Positions 1 to 9,559 of a DNA stretch of 52,797 nt are shown here, piece by piece. The stretch is from an uncultured Pelagibacteraceae bacterium. GTDB lineage: Bacteria; Pseudomonadota; Alphaproteobacteria; Pelagibacterales; Pelagibacteraceae. A model generated the notes under the pieces. It was given only the letters and a program-made list of their open reading frames with translations. It was not told the origin of the DNA and did no database searches. The translations under genes and the position numbers were made by a program. Position 1 is the stretch's first letter. Each line of letters opens with the position of its first letter. The stretch spans positions 1 through 52,797 of the forward strand of contig CACIZU010000006.1 of assembly GCA_902591185.1 (NCBI GenBank), written 5' to 3'.

Positions 1-437
1 GAAGGAACGCCCTCAAAAAAATTATCTTTCCAAGATGGCTCTTGGTTAGAATTAATATTAAATCTAGCTAATCTCAAAGCTACACATATCACATAAATTA
101 AACATAATAGCCAACCAAACCTCCCTAATGTATTTAACTTCCAAAAAAACATAATAAATGCTGGAGCAACACCAAAGCTAATCAAGTCAGTTAATGAATC
201 TAGCTCTTTACCAACTTTTGAGGTTCCTTTGATTAATCTTGCAATTCTTCCATCCAAACCATCAATTATTGCTGCTATAATTATTGCTATAATTGCAAAT
301 TCAAATTTTTCATCTAAAGCAAATCTAATAGAAGTTAATCCAATACAAACTCCTATTAAGGTAAGCATGTTTGGTAAAATTACTCTAGCATTTTTTTTAT
401 TTGCTACGATTTTAAGATTATTCTTAGGTTGTTCCAT
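1..437 (-). CDS. pssA: CDP-diacylglycerol-serine O-phosphatidyltransferase, partial (3' end outside window)
   Basis: The enzyme joins CDP-diacylglycerol and serine to give phosphatidylserine in the inner membrane, the step before Psd. Translating the minus strand from the ATG at 437 gives about 145 residues. They carry the full CDP-alcohol phosphotransferase signature DGx2ARx8Gx3Dx3D (DGRIAR, then GKELDSLTD), set between hydrophobic segments. The gene starts 3 bases beyond the psd stop, so the two form a psd-pssA transcription unit, as in many Alphaproteobacteria. The C-terminal part lies beyond base 1. The family call is firm. The serine rather than glycerol-phosphate acceptor is inferred from the psd neighbour. 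Confidence 0.85.
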   Translation of the reverse strand, partial: MEQPKNNLKIVANKKNARVILPNMLTLIGVCIGLTSIRFALDEKFEFAIIAIIIAAIIDGLDGRIARLIKGTSKVGKELDSLTDLISFGVAPAFIMFFWKLNTLGRFGWLLCLIYVICVALRLARFNINSNQEPSWKDNFFEGVP

Positions 438-439
438 TT

Positions 440-1087
440 TTATTTTTTAGCTAACAAAGTTTCACCTGAAATAGTTCTTTGTCCAATTTTAACCAATGGG
501 TCATAATTTTCATAATAAATATCAACGCGACTTCCAAATCTAATCATACCAATTCTATCTCCTTGGTTAAGTTCTTGACCTTTGTTTGTTTCACATACAA
601 TTCTTCTTGCGATCAAGCCTGCAATTTGAACTACAATAATTTCATTTCCATTTTTATCTTTTAATTTATAATAATTTCTTTCATTATCTTCACTGGCTTT
701 GTCTAAAGAAGCATTTAAAAATTTTCCAGGTTTATACAGAATCTCCTCTACTGTTCCAGAGCATGGTGTTCTATTAACATGGCAGTCAAAAGCATTCATA
801 AATATACTAATCTTTTTAAATTTTTTATTTTCTAAACCAACTTCTTTTGGTCCATCTGCTTCTTCAACTTTAATCACTTCCCCATCTGCTGGACTTATTA
901 AATAGTTATCATCTCCTATTATAATTCGCTCAGGATCTCTAAAAAAATAATAAACCCATATAGTTAATAACAAACCTATCGTTCCTAAAAAACCGCTAAG
1001 GGCTAATAGAACAATTGTAACAAACGCTGAGATAACTAAAAATTTATAACCTTCAGTATGTATCTTTGGAAATATCTTGCTAAACAT
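440..1087 (-). CDS. psd: Phosphatidylserine decarboxylase proenzyme
   Basis: The enzyme decarboxylates phosphatidylserine to phosphatidylethanolamine. The 215-residue protein belongs to the short Psd class. It has N-terminal hydrophobic segments (about residues 17-48), the SPADGE motif with D68, DCHVNRTP with H103, and the self-cleavage site FGS at 184-186. Family knowledge says cleavage between G185 and S186 turns the serine into the pyruvoyl cofactor. It lies just upstream of pssA on the same strand. The ATG at 1087 gives a normal length. The region to 1163 is the divergent promoter region shared with icd. Confidence 0.93.
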   Translation of the reverse strand: MFSKIFPKIHTEGYKFLVISAFVTIVLLALSGFLGTIGLLLTIWVYYFFRDPERIIIGDDNYLISPADGEVIKVEEADGPKEVGLENKKFKKISIFMNAFDCHVNRTPCSGTVEEILYKPGKFLNASLDKASEDNERNYYKLKDKNGNEIIVVQIAGLIARRIVCETNKGQELNQGDRIGMIRFGSRVDIYYENYDPLVKIGQRTISGETLLAKK

Positions 1088-1163
1088 ATTCTTCTATTTG
1101 CTAATTTTTGATTAATATGTATATAAACCAATCAAATTCAATTAATAAGATAAATTTATTTAA

Positions 1164-2378
1164 ATGAGTAAAATCAAGGTAAAAAACCCTATTGTAGAGC
1201 TGGATGGTGATGAAATGACTCGAATAATATGGAAGTTTATAAAGAATAAATTAATTCTTCCATATATCGATCTTGGTATTGAATATTATGATTTAGGCAT
1301 GAAAAGCCGTGATAATACTGAAGATCAAATCACTATAGACTCTGCAAATGCAATAAAAAAAATTGGTGTTGGCATTAAATGCGCAACAATTACTCCTGAT
1401 GAAGCTCGTGTTGAAGAATTTGATCTAAAAAAAATGTGGAGATCTCCAAATGGAACCATAAGAAATATCATTGGAGGAACTGTATTTAGAGAGCCTATAA
1501 TTTGTAAAAATATTCCAAAACTAGTTCCTTCTTGGACAGATCCAGTAGTTATTGGAAGACATGCTTTTGGTGATCAATATAGAGCAACAGATTTTAAAGT
1601 ACCTGGTAAAGGTAAAATGGAAGTTAAATGGACATCTGAAGATGGAAAAGATGAAATAAAATACGAAGTTTTTAATTTTACTGGTCCTGGAGTAGCTCTT
1701 TCAATGTATAATTTAGATAAATCAATTGAAGACTTTGCAAGATCTTGCTTTAGTTATGGATTAATCAAAAAATGGCCTGTTTATATGTCTACTAAAAATA
1801 CAATTCTAAAACAATATGATGGTAGATTTAAAGATATATTCCAAGAAATTTTTGAGAAAGAATATAAAGAAGAATTTGCTAAAAATAATTTAACTTATGA
1901 GCATAGATTGATTGATGACATGGTTGCCTGTGCAATGAAATGGAATGGTAAATATATTTGGGCTTGTAAAAATTATGATGGAGATGTCCAATCCGATACA
2001 ATGGCTCAAGGTTATGGTTCTTTAGGTTTAATGACTAGTACATTATTAACACCTGATGGAAAAGTAATGGAAGCAGAAGCTGCTCACGGAACAGTTACTA
2101 GACATTATAGAATGCACCAACAAGGTAAAGAAACTTCTACAAACCCAATTGCTTCTATATTTGCTTGGACTAGAGGACTGGCTCACAGAGGAAAATTAGA
2201 CGGAAATGATCAACTCATAAAATTTTCTCAAACAATTGAAAAAGTATGTATTGAATGTGTTGAAAATAATTTAATGACAAAAGATTTAGCAATTCTAATT
2301 GGTCCATCTAGTAAATATTTAACTACTAATCAATTTTTAGATGAAATTGATAGTAATCTTAAAAAGAAATTAAATTAA
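1164..2378 (+). CDS. icd: NADP-dependent isocitrate dehydrogenase
   Basis: A TCA-cycle enzyme that oxidatively decarboxylates isocitrate to 2-oxoglutarate and yields NADPH. The 404-residue protein has the eukaryote-like dimeric IDH organisation common in Alphaproteobacteria: an N-terminal [10 protein letters not shown] segment, the substrate-binding region around [12 protein letters not shown], the DDMVA metal-binding aspartates, and [12 protein letters not shown] near the cofactor site. It converges on alaS and the two ORFs overlap by 9 bases at their stop codons, with no terminator hairpin between them. The icd-alaS-recA neighbourhood occurs in related genomes. Confidence 0.95.
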   Translation: MSKIKVKNPIVELDGDEMTRIIWKFIKNKLILPYIDLGIEYYDLGMKSRDNTEDQITIDSANAIKKIGVGIKCATITPDEARVEEFDLKKMWRSPNGTIRNIIGGTVFREPIICKNIPKLVPSWTDPVVIGRHAFGDQYRATDFKVPGKGKMEVKWTSEDGKDEIKYEVFNFTGPGVALSMYNLDKSIEDFARSCFSYGLIKKWPVYMSTKNTILKQYDGRFKDIFQEIFEKEYKEEFAKNNLTYEHRLIDDMVACAMKWNGKYIWACKNYDGDVQSDTMAQGYGSLGLMTSTLLTPDGKVMEAEAAHGTVTRHYRMHQQGKETSTNPIASIFAWTRGLAHRGKLDGNDQLIKFSQTIEKVCIECVENNLMTKDLAILIGPSSKYLTTNQFLDEIDSNLKKKLN

Positions 2379-5036
2379 ATTTTTCAACTTTTCAAAAGCA
2401 TCTTCGATTTTAGATTGATCTTGTCCACCGGCTTGAGCAAAGTCTTTTCTACCTCCACCACCTTGACCTCCAATAATCTCTGATCCAACTTTTACAAATT
2501 GAACTGCATCAAATTTACTGGTTAGCTTTTCAGTTACACCGACAGCAATTCCAACTTTATCATCCTTACTTGCAAACACTATAACAATACCTTCGCTTAA
2601 TTCTTTTTTTCCTTTATCGACAAGTTTTCTTAATTCTTTTGGTGGCAACCCTTTAACTTTTTGAAGTCTTAATTTAACTCCATTAATTTCTTCATCTATA
2701 ATTATGTTTTTAGATTTATCCTCTAAAATTGAATTAACTGAAATTGTCTCTAATTGTTTTGTTAAATTCTTAATTAAAGTTTTTTGATCTGCCTGATCTG
2801 TATTAGGTTTTCCACCTAAATCCATTATTTGCTGAGTTAAATTTTTAATGTCTTCATCATTTTTTTCAGATGAAATGTTGGATAATTTTTCTTTATTCTT
2901 TAAATAATCCTCTAATTGTTTGTCTCTTAAAGCTTCTATTCTTCTTACGCCAGCCGCAATAGAAGACTGACTGATAATTTTAAATTTTCCTATATCTGAA
3001 GTATTTTTAACATGAGTTCCGCCACATAATTCAGTTGAAAAATATTTTTTATCATCGTCTCCCATTGAAAGCACTCTTACTTCCTCTCCATATTTTTCTC
3101 CAAATAATGCTAAAGCGCCATTTTTAACTGCTTCATCAGGTGTCATTAATCTTGTTTTTACGTCAGATTTTTTAGAAACCATTGAGTTAACAAAATTTTC
3201 AATCTCTTCAATTTCTTCATTCAAAATAGGTTTCATGTGGCTGAAATCAAATCTTAATCGATTAGGCTCAACTAACGAACCCTTTTGGGTTACATGAGCA
3301 CCTAACACTCTTCTTAAGGACTCATGTAATAAATGAGTTGCAGAATGATAAGCTCGAGTATTTTTCCTTCTTTCAACATTTATCTTTAATTCAACACTAT
3401 CTTGTAATTTAATTGATCCACTAATAACCTTCCCATAATGAACAAATAAATCTCCAAGTTTCTTTTGAACATCTGTTACTTCAAATTTAAAATCATTTGT
3501 TGTGATTATGCCGGTATCACCTACTTGGCCACCAGACTCTCCGTAGAATGGGGTTTGGTTTACAACTATCATTCCCTCATCATCCTCTACTAAAATAGAA
3601 ACTTCTTTATGGCCTTTTAGCAAACATTTAATAACACCTTGCGATTGGTCATTTTCATAACCAAGAAACTCAGTAGCTCCATTTTTTTCTTTAATACCAT
3701 ACCAAACTTTTTCAATCGCACTGTCTCCTGAACCTTTCCAATTTTTTCTAGCTAGTTCAACGCTCTCTCTCATTAGAACTCCAAATCTCTCTTTATCAAA
3801 TTCTAATGATTTAGATTTTAAAATATCTTCTGTTAAGTCAATTGGAAAACCATAGGTTTCATAAAGTTTGAATGCTATATCGCCAGGTAGTGTTTTGTCA
3901 ATTTTAGAAATTTCTTCATTTAAAATTTTAATACCTCGGTCTAAAAGTACTAGAAATTTTTCTTCTTCCATTTTTAAAGTTTCTTTAATTAAAGATTCTG
4001 CTCTTAATAACTCAGGATAATTACCTGACATTTCATTTCTAAGTGTTTCAAACAAATTATAAAAAACTGGCTCTTTAGATCCAAGTAAATGAGAATGTCT
4101 CATTCCTCGTCTCATAATTCTTCTAAGAACGTAACCTCTACCCTCATTAGAAGGTAATACTCCTTCTGCTATTAAAAAAGAACTAGCTCTTAAATGATCT
4201 GCAATTACTCTAAAACTAGATTGATTAGATTGATCTGGTTTTATTTTAATAATTTCAGAAGCAGAACTTATTATTTTCTTAAAATGATCTGTATCATAAT
4301 TGTCATGTGTGCCTTGTAGTAAAGCTGCAATTCTTTCTAATCCCATACCAGTATCAACAGATGGTTTTGGTAGATCTATTCTTTTATCTTTTGAAATTTG
4401 CTCAAATTGCATAAATACTAAATTCCATATTTCTATAAAACGATCCCCATCTCCGTCTTTAGTTCCAGGCAAACCTCCAACTAAGTGATCACCATGATCG
4501 TAAAAAATCTCTGAACATGGGCCACAAGGACCTGTTTCTCCCATAGACCAAAAGTTATCAGACGTAGCAATTCTAATTATCTTATCATCACTAAAACCTG
4601 CTATTTTCTTCCAAAAATTAAAGGCTTCGTCATCTTCGTGAAATACAGTTACGTAAAGTCTGTTTTTATCTATACCAAAATCTTTAGTTATTAGATTCCA
4701 TGCATAATAAATTGCCTGTTCTTTAAAATAATCTCCAAAGGAAAAGTTTCCTAACATTTCAAAGAAAGTGTGGTGCCTTGGCGTATAGCCTACATTTTCT
4801 AAATCATTGTGTTTTCCGCCAGCCCTTACACACTTTTGTGAAGTCGTTGCCCTTTGGTAATCTCTTTTTTCTAAACCTGTAAATACATTTTTAAATTGAA
4901 CCATTCCAGAATTAGCAAACATCAAAGTAGGGTCGTTATTTGGCACTAGATTACTAGACTCTATAATTTTATGATCATTCTTTTCAAAATATTTTAAGAA
5001 TGTGTTTCTTATTTCATTTAAAGATTTGTCTGCCAT
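2370..5036 (-). CDS. alaS: Alanyl-tRNA synthetase
   Basis: A class II synthetase that charges tRNA-Ala in the cytoplasm. At 888 residues it is the full family length. The order is an N-terminal catalytic domain ([13 protein letters not shown] start, then [14 protein letters not shown]), a tRNA-recognition domain, an editing domain with HSATHLLH and the distal CGGTH metal-binding motif, a coiled region, and a C-terminal domain ending in the Gly-rich [16 protein letters not shown]. It follows recA on the same strand, and a terminator-like hairpin at 5089-5111 separates the two. Confidence 0.97.
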   Translation of the reverse strand: MADKSLNEIRNTFLKYFEKNDHKIIESSNLVPNNDPTLMFANSGMVQFKNVFTGLEKRDYQRATTSQKCVRAGGKHNDLENVGYTPRHHTFFEMLGNFSFGDYFKEQAIYYAWNLITKDFGIDKNRLYVTVFHEDDEAFNFWKKIAGFSDDKIIRIATSDNFWSMGETGPCGPCSEIFYDHGDHLVGGLPGTKDGDGDRFIEIWNLVFMQFEQISKDKRIDLPKPSVDTGMGLERIAALLQGTHDNYDTDHFKKIISSASEIIKIKPDQSNQSSFRVIADHLRASSFLIAEGVLPSNEGRGYVLRRIMRRGMRHSHLLGSKEPVFYNLFETLRNEMSGNYPELLRAESLIKETLKMEEEKFLVLLDRGIKILNEEISKIDKTLPGDIAFKLYETYGFPIDLTEDILKSKSLEFDKERFGVLMRESVELARKNWKGSGDSAIEKVWYGIKEKNGATEFLGYENDQSQGVIKCLLKGHKEVSILVEDDEGMIVVNQTPFYGESGGQVGDTGIITTNDFKFEVTDVQKKLGDLFVHYGKVISGSIKLQDSVELKINVERRKNTRAYHSATHLLHESLRRVLGAHVTQKGSLVEPNRLRFDFSHMKPILNEEIEEIENFVNSMVSKKSDVKTRLMTPDEAVKNGALALFGEKYGEEVRVLSMGDDDKKYFSTELCGGTHVKNTSDIGKFKIISQSSIAAGVRRIEALRDKQLEDYLKNKEKLSNISSEKNDEDIKNLTQQIMDLGGKPNTDQADQKTLIKNLTKQLETISVNSILEDKSKNIIIDEEINGVKLRLQKVKGLPPKELRKLVDKGKKELSEGIVIVFASKDDKVGIAVGVTEKLTSKFDAVQFVKVGSEIIGGQGGGGRKDFAQAGGQDQSKIEDAFEKLKNLI

Positions 5037-5080
5037 ATTTTTAAAATACAGCTTTTTTATTCTATGTCTAGATAACAGTA

Positions 5081-5111
5081 AGGGAAAAAAGGCGCTTAAT
5101 ATAAGCGCCTT
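5081..5111 (-). terminator. Rho-independent terminator after recA
   Basis: A perfect 10-bp inverted repeat (AAGGCGCTTA at 5089-5098 and its complement at 5102-5111) has a 3-base loop. Read on the minus strand the hairpin runs straight into a T-rich tract (rc of 5085-5090). It lies just past the recA stop, so it should end recA transcripts and partly insulate alaS. The arms also have an A/T run on the other side, so it could work in both directions. Confidence 0.85.
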
Positions 5112-5136
5112 TTAATAATTAAAGATGACCTGTTAA

Positions 5137-6285
5137 TTAATTCTTTTTTGTAGGAACTGCTTCCTCTTTGACTTCTGCTTTTGGATCTTCAATTTGATCT
5201 TTTGCAGCTTTTTCTGGATCTAGAGGATTTCCTTCAATCTTTTTTTGAATTACACCTGCTTTTTCTCTAATAGCTAATTCAATTTCGGCAGCAACTTTAG
5301 GATTTTGAGCAAGATAAGTTTTAGCATTTTCTCTACCTTGACCTATTTTTTCACCCTTATAAGCATACCATGCTCCGGATTTTTCAATAATATCTGCTTT
5401 AGAACCTAGATCAACTAATTCACCCATTTTGCTGATCCCTTTTCCATACATTAGGTCAAATTCAACAACTTTAAATGGTGGAGCTACTTTGTTTTTAACT
5501 ACCTTCACTCTTGTTGAGTTTCCAATAATTTCATCTTTGTCCTTAATAGCACCAATTCTTCTAATATCCATTCTAACAGATGAATAAAATTTTAATGCAT
5601 TTCCACCTGATGTAGTTTCTGGACTTCCAAACATAACTCCAATTTTCATTCTAATCTGGTTAATGAAAATCATCATTGTATTGGTATTTGAAATTGAACT
5701 TGTTAGTTTTCTTAATGCTTGACTCATTAATCTTGACTGTAGACCTACATGATGGTCTCCCATTTCGCCTTCAATTTCAGCTCTTGGAGTTAATGCTGCA
5801 ACTGAGTCAATTACAATAACTGATATCGATCCTGACTTAACAAGAGTATCTGCTATTTCTAAAGCTTGTTCACCAGCATCTGGTTGCGAAATCAAAAGTT
5901 CTTCCGTGTTTACTCCTAATTTTTTTGCATAAACTGGATCTAATGCATGTTCTGCATCAACAAATGCACAAATTCCACCAACTTTTTGTGCTTCAGCCAC
6001 AACTTGTAGTGCTAATGTTGTTTTTCCAGAAGATTCCGGTCCATAAACTTCAACAATTCTTCCTTTTGGCAATCCACCTATTCCTAATGCTAAATCAAGG
6101 CTTAAAGATCCGGTAGATACAGACTCAATATCCATTGCTCGTCTTTGGCCAAGCTTCATTACTGAACCTTTTCCAAAATTATCAGTAATTTGCGCTATTG
6201 CCGCATCTAATGCTTTGTTTTTTTCTTTAATATCCATTTCTTGATCTTTAGTAGATTTAACTACTTTTAGGTTACTTTTAGTCAT
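5137..6285 (-). CDS. recA: Recombinase A
   Basis: An ATP-dependent strand-exchange protein and co-protease for UmuD and LexA-type repressors. The protein has Walker [10 protein letters not shown], the [11 protein letters not shown]alker B strand, the [14 protein letters not shown]2 region and a Lys/Glu-rich C-terminal tail. I prefer the ATG at 6285 (382 residues), because AGG lies 6 bases upstream of it, over the in-frame ATG at 6297 (386 residues). A likely -10 (TATGAT, rc of 6321-6326) and an SOS-like box at 6335-6349 lie upstream. A terminator follows the gene. Confidence 0.97.
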   Translation of the reverse strand: MTKSNLKVVKSTKDQEMDIKEKNKALDAAIAQITDNFGKGSVMKLGQRRAMDIESVSTGSLSLDLALGIGGLPKGRIVEVYGPESSGKTTLALQVVAEAQKVGGICAFVDAEHALDPVYAKKLGVNTEELLISQPDAGEQALEIADTLVKSGSISVIVIDSVAALTPRAEIEGEMGDHHVGLQSRLMSQALRKLTSSISNTNTMMIFINQIRMKIGVMFGSPETTSGGNALKFYSSVRMDIRRIGAIKDKDEIIGNSTRVKVVKNKVAPPFKVVEFDLMYGKGISKMGELVDLGSKADIIEKSGAWYAYKGEKIGQGRENAKTYLAQNPKVAAEIELAIREKAGVIQKKIEGNPLDPEKAAKDQIEDPKAEVKEEAVPTKKN

Positions 6286-6334
6286 TTTTAGCCTCATTTT
6301 TTAATTTTTTTAACACTCGAATCATATCTTAAAT

Positions 6335-6349
6335 GTACACATTTTGTTC
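6335..6349 (-). promoter_or_regulatory. SOS-box-like operator upstream of recA (one mismatch)
   Basis: On the minus strand the sequence is GAAC-AAAATGT-GTAC, which matches the alphaproteobacterial LexA direct repeat GAAC-N7-GAAC (equivalently GTTC-N7-GTTC) except for one base. It begins at the expected -35 position, 17 bases before a TATGAT -10 hexamer. It shares the GAACAAAA half with the exact box in front of umuD. Bound repressor there would block recA initiation. LexA binding is inferred, as no lexA gene lies in this window. Confidence 0.5.
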
Positions 6350-6392
6350 TCATTAGCAATATATTTATTATTTTGGCTAAAAATACAAATAA

Positions 6393-7685
6393 TTACTTAA
6401 GTTTTAGATATTGACTGTTCAAAAGTCCAACTGCTTTTAACAAGTTATATTGGGCCATTAGATAATTTTTTTCAGAACTTGCTAAAGAAATTTGAGCTGA
6501 AAGCAATAAAGCATTTGATTGAATAACATCAAGAGTTGTTCTTGAGCCTCTTTCATACTCAGCAGCGATTCCCTCATTTGCTATTTGAGCTGCTCTAACT
6601 TGAACTTTTACAGAATTTAAAAAGCCTTTAGAAGACTCTAAGCTTGACCATGCGCTTGCTACATTAGTTTCATTAGTTCTAACTGCATCATCTAACAATA
6701 ATCTTTTTCTAGTAGTTAAATTAGAGTTTTTATTAATAGTTGATCTTTTTTTACCACCTGAATAAAAGGGCCAGCTAACTGTTGCTTTTAATATATCTTT
6801 TTCTTTTTTATCAATTGTTGAACTTAAATCATCAGAATAAGATCTTTCCAAAGATAAAGATGCTGTTGGTTTTAAATCTGACTCAGAAATTGCTAAATCT
6901 TTTTCAGATTGAGTTAAATCAAATTTTGCAATTTTAATATCAGGATTATTTTGTTTAGAGAGATTAATTGCTTCATTTAAAGATTTTGGAATATTTACAA
7001 TTGCATTTGAATTTTTTTTAAGTGAATTTGAGTCTACTGCTTTTCCAACAATATTTTCATAAGTCAGTTTGCTAATTAATAGGTCGCTTTTAGCCTGAGT
7101 AAATTGAGCTTGTGCTCCTGCAAGAGAAGACTCGGATTGTGCTAAATCAGTAATTGTAATTTGTCCACGATTTAATCTAATCTTATCATTTTCAACTTGT
7201 CTATTTAAAAGGTTTAAGTTTTTTCTATTAATATTTAATTTTTCTCTTGCTAAAATTAAACTTGAATAAGCATCGATTGCACTGTGAATAATGTCTTGTT
7301 CTTTTTTTATTAGTTTTGCTTTTGCTAGATCCAATCCCGTAATATTTTTCTCAAGAGTTAAATCTCTTCCATAATCTAAGATTGTTTGTTCTAATTTTAT
7401 TGTAGTTGTAAATGGATCTACATCATTTATGGTTGCATCCCCACCAGTTTGATTGGTGAGTTTACCTGTATCTTCAATACTTTTAGATCCGCTTAATGTT
7501 AGTGAGGGTTTATAATCAGCTTTAGAAATATTAATATCTTCTTCTGAAGCTTTAATGTTTTCTCTTTCGGCATTTAATTGAATATTATTTTGATAAGTCT
7601 GGTTTAAAGCTTCATACAAGGTAACAGCTAGAGCGTTACTAATATTAAGCAATATTAAACTAATCAATATTAATATTTTTTTCAT
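6393..7685 (-). CDS. TolC-family outer membrane efflux protein
   Basis: An outer-membrane channel component of type I secretion or drug efflux. The 430-residue protein starts with a signal peptide (MKKILILISLILLNISNALA). Two repeats of long, Asn/Ser/Lys-rich alpha-helical sequence follow, typical of the OEP family, with the second repeat ending in ERGSRTTLDVIQSN and QYNLLKAVG. No inner-membrane pump or adaptor is adjacent, so it probably serves pumps encoded elsewhere. Its ATG overlaps the stop of the upstream kinase (ATGA). The family is clear. The substrate cannot be told. Confidence 0.88.
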   Translation of the reverse strand: MKKILILISLILLNISNALAVTLYEALNQTYQNNIQLNAERENIKASEEDINISKADYKPSLTLSGSKSIEDTGKLTNQTGGDATINDVDPFTTTIKLEQTILDYGRDLTLEKNITGLDLAKAKLIKKEQDIIHSAIDAYSSLILAREKLNINRKNLNLLNRQVENDKIRLNRGQITITDLAQSESSLAGAQAQFTQAKSDLLISKLTYENIVGKAVDSNSLKKNSNAIVNIPKSLNEAINLSKQNNPDIKIAKFDLTQSEKDLAISESDLKPTASLSLERSYSDDLSSTIDKKEKDILKATVSWPFYSGGKKRSTINKNSNLTTRKRLLLDDAVRTNETNVASAWSSLESSKGFLNSVKVQVRAAQIANEGIAAEYERGSRTTLDVIQSNALLLSAQISLASSEKNYLMAQYNLLKAVGLLNSQYLKLK

Positions 7686-8611
7686 TTTGTCTTATATATC
7701 GCAGATTTAATTTGATGGTTACTATTTAAATTTAATATAATTGATGCATATTTTGGCATTTTTTTAAACATGTTTTCTGTAATTCTTTGATAAGTCTGCA
7801 TAAAATTAATTACTTCCCCTTTGCCCATTATCTTAAGACTAGATGATTTTTTTGTCTTTAACCTAAGCTTATGTTCTTGTTTTAATCTCCATTTTTGAAG
7901 CATACTAAAGTTTTTTGCCTTTAAATAAACCATACAATTTAGTTGAGAATACAAGTCATTATACTTAGTTCTTAATTGCTGATTAACATATTTTCTCCAA
8001 ATAAGTTTTTTATCATTAACTTTTTCTAAAGAATTAATAGATTTCTTCAGATTTTTATTTATTTCTGCCTTAGCTCCCACACACCAGCCCTCAAATATTA
8101 TCACATCAGGCTGTTCTTTTATTTTATACCAATTCTTTTTAGGAAATCTGTCATCAATTGCTTTATTGAAATTTGGTAAATCAATTTTTTTAAAATTATT
8201 ACTTTTTACTTTTTTAAAAAAATTTAACATCATTTGTGCGTCATGAGTACCTGGAACACCTCTTATCATAAGCATTGGATGAATTCTTTTTGATAAGTTT
8301 AATCTTTCTTTTCTAGTTTTATAAAAATCATCAATAGAGATTTTAAATACTTTAAGTTTAAAATACTTTTCTAATATTATTTTTATAATTGAAGCAATAG
8401 TTGTTTTGCCTGTTCCCTGTCCACCTGCTAAACCAACTATATAAGGTTTTTTATTATTAGCTTTTTTTGCAATCCAAAAACACGTAGGAATTAAAAAAGA
8501 CTTAAGCATCTTTTCTTTACCTTTAAATTTCTCAGTTGCTGTTTCTTGAGATTTGATAAATCTTAAATAATCCTTCTTTATCTTATTAAAACATATACTT
8601 GTTTGTTGCAT
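7682..8611 (-). CDS. P-loop kinase, D-glycerate 3-kinase-like
   Basis: Probably phosphorylates D-glycerate to 3-phosphoglycerate (plant/cyanobacterial GLYK type), or acts as a related uridine-kinase-fold kinase. The 309-residue protein has a Walker A GGQGTGKTT at 63-71, a SIDDFYKTR motif after the second strand, GVPGTHD, and VIIFEGWCVG, all typical of the GLYK/YggC-like group. Its last base pairs overlap the tolC start (ATGA), suggesting translational coupling. The kinase fold is certain. The glycerate substrate is inferred from these motifs. Confidence 0.72.
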   Translation of the reverse strand: MQQTSICFNKIKKDYLRFIKSQETATEKFKGKEKMLKSFLIPTCFWIAKKANNKKPYIVGLAGGQGTGKTTIASIIKIILEKYFKLKVFKISIDDFYKTRKERLNLSKRIHPMLMIRGVPGTHDAQMMLNFFKKVKSNNFKKIDLPNFNKAIDDRFPKKNWYKIKEQPDVIIFEGWCVGAKAEINKNLKKSINSLEKVNDKKLIWRKYVNQQLRTKYNDLYSQLNCMVYLKAKNFSMLQKWRLKQEHKLRLKTKKSSSLKIMGKGEVINFMQTYQRITENMFKKMPKYASIILNLNSNHQIKSAIYKTK

Positions 8612-8616
8612 GAAAA

Positions 8617-8985
8617 TTATTTTTTTTGATCTAACGGATGATTTTCTCCATCGTTAACTGGAACATTTTCTATCTCAAATGGTTTAACTCCTTCAACACA
8701 AGCAATATTTACACCATATATTTTTGGATTACTTCTTGGTCTGTTGTGAGTATGAATACCACAAACTTTACAAAAATAATGTTTGGCCGTGTTAGTGTAA
8801 AATTGATAAAGTGTTAAAAGCTCCTCACCTTTAGTAAGTTTAAAATCATCTGGTCCAACTACTCCTATAATGTATCCTTTTTTTTTGCATATAGAACAGT
8901 TACAACGCATAACCTTTTCAAATCCATTTTCAGGAACATTAACTTCAGCTTCTATTCCTCCACAATGACATGTTAATTTTTTCAT
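8617..8985 (-). CDS. GFA/CENP-V-fold zinc protein
   Basis: A 122-residue member of the glutathione-dependent formaldehyde-activating enzyme (GFA) fold. The zinc-binding cysteines are seen as CHCGG at the N-terminus, CNCSIC near residue 28 and CKVCG near residue 73. Family members bind zinc, and a few condense formaldehyde with glutathione, but most are unassigned. It overlaps by 4 bases with the upstream paralogue and ends just before the kinase start, so the genes form a compact minus-strand cluster. No formaldehyde-pathway gene is next to it, so I give only the fold. Confidence 0.8.
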   Translation of the reverse strand: MKKLTCHCGGIEAEVNVPENGFEKVMRCNCSICKKKGYIIGVVGPDDFKLTKGEELLTLYQFYTNTAKHYFCKVCGIHTHNRPRSNPKIYGVNIACVEGVKPFEIENVPVNDGENHPLDQKK

Positions 8986-9392
8986 TTTGTTCCTTTCGGA
9001 TAACGTTTAAATTTTGGTATATGATTTTCAAGTTTATAGTAGTCTAGCTTCCCTTTTACAAATATATTCATTATCGTTTTAAGCTTAACAGGTCTATTAA
9101 ACATTCCTGCTGCAATTGAAATATTTTTTGCTCCCATTATTTTAAAAAATATACTTGCTCCACATTTATTGCAAAAGCCTCTTTTCGCCCTCTTTGATGA
9201 TCTAAACCATTTTAATGTTCTTTTTTTAATAAATTTAACATCTTGCTCTTCAACATTTGTATACGCTGCATAATGGCCGTGGGTTTTCATGCATTGAACG
9301 CAATGACAGTTTTGAACATTTCTATGGTAACCGCAGGTCTTTAATTGTACACCTCCACACAAACAACTTGCTTTAAGAGATAGTTTTTTCAT
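8982..9392 (-). CDS. GFA/CENP-V-fold zinc protein, second tandem copy
   Basis: This 136-residue protein has the same fold as its downstream neighbour but diverged sequence. Cysteines occur at C10 and C12, in CHCVQC at 29-34, and in CNKCG near residue 75. A basic stretch (KFIKKRTLKWFRSSKRAKRG) precedes the last pair. Its stop overlaps the start of the next copy (ATGA), implying coupled translation. It is divergent from umuD, with which it shares a 167-base intergenic region. A catalytic role is not established. A tandem duplication followed by divergence is likely. Confidence 0.78.
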   Translation of the reverse strand: MKKLSLKASCLCGGVQLKTCGYHRNVQNCHCVQCMKTHGHYAAYTNVEEQDVKFIKKRTLKWFRSSKRAKRGFCNKCGASIFFKIMGAKNISIAAGMFNRPVKLKTIMNIFVKGKLDYYKLENHIPKFKRYPKGTK

Positions 9393-9467
9393 TTTTAATG
9401 TTAGAGTTTAAACTATTTCTGGTTAAAGTTATCCACAATAGCACAAAATGTAGTTTCGATGTTCACG

Positions 9468-9488
9468 TTTTGATTCACTTTTGATTCA
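9468..9488. repeat. Two direct copies of TTTTGATTCA, 11 bases apart
   Basis: TTTTGATTCA occurs at 9468-9477 and again at 9479-9488, in the region between the divergent GFA gene and umuD. The 11-base spacing places both copies on nearly the same face of the helix, as is common for protein-binding direct repeats. No known regulator motif is recognised. Confidence 0.45.
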
Positions 9489-9512
9489 GTTACAGACTCA
9501 AAATACAACCTC

Positions 9513-9541
9513 TTGCGTGTATTGTATAACTAGTCTATAAA
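9513..9541 (+). promoter_or_regulatory. Sigma70-type promoter of umuDC
   Basis: A -35 TTGCGT at 9513-9518 and a -10 TATAAA at 9536-9541 are separated by 17 bases. Transcription would start near 9548, inside the SOS box and only about a dozen bases before the umuD ATG. The transcript would therefore have almost no leader. Confidence 0.65.
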
Positions 9542-9544
9542 TAA

Positions 9545-9559
9545 GAACAAAACAAGAAC
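9545..9559 (+). promoter_or_regulatory. Alphaproteobacterial SOS box (GAAC-N7-GAAC) at umuD
   Basis: The bases read GAAC-AAAACAA-GAAC, an exact match to the LexA direct-repeat operator known for Alphaproteobacteria. It begins 4 bases after the -10 hexamer and ends at the base before the umuD ATG, so a bound repressor would cover the transcription start and the ribosome site. The position together with the SOS genes it controls makes this a strong call. The identity of the repressor is inferred. Confidence 0.75.
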
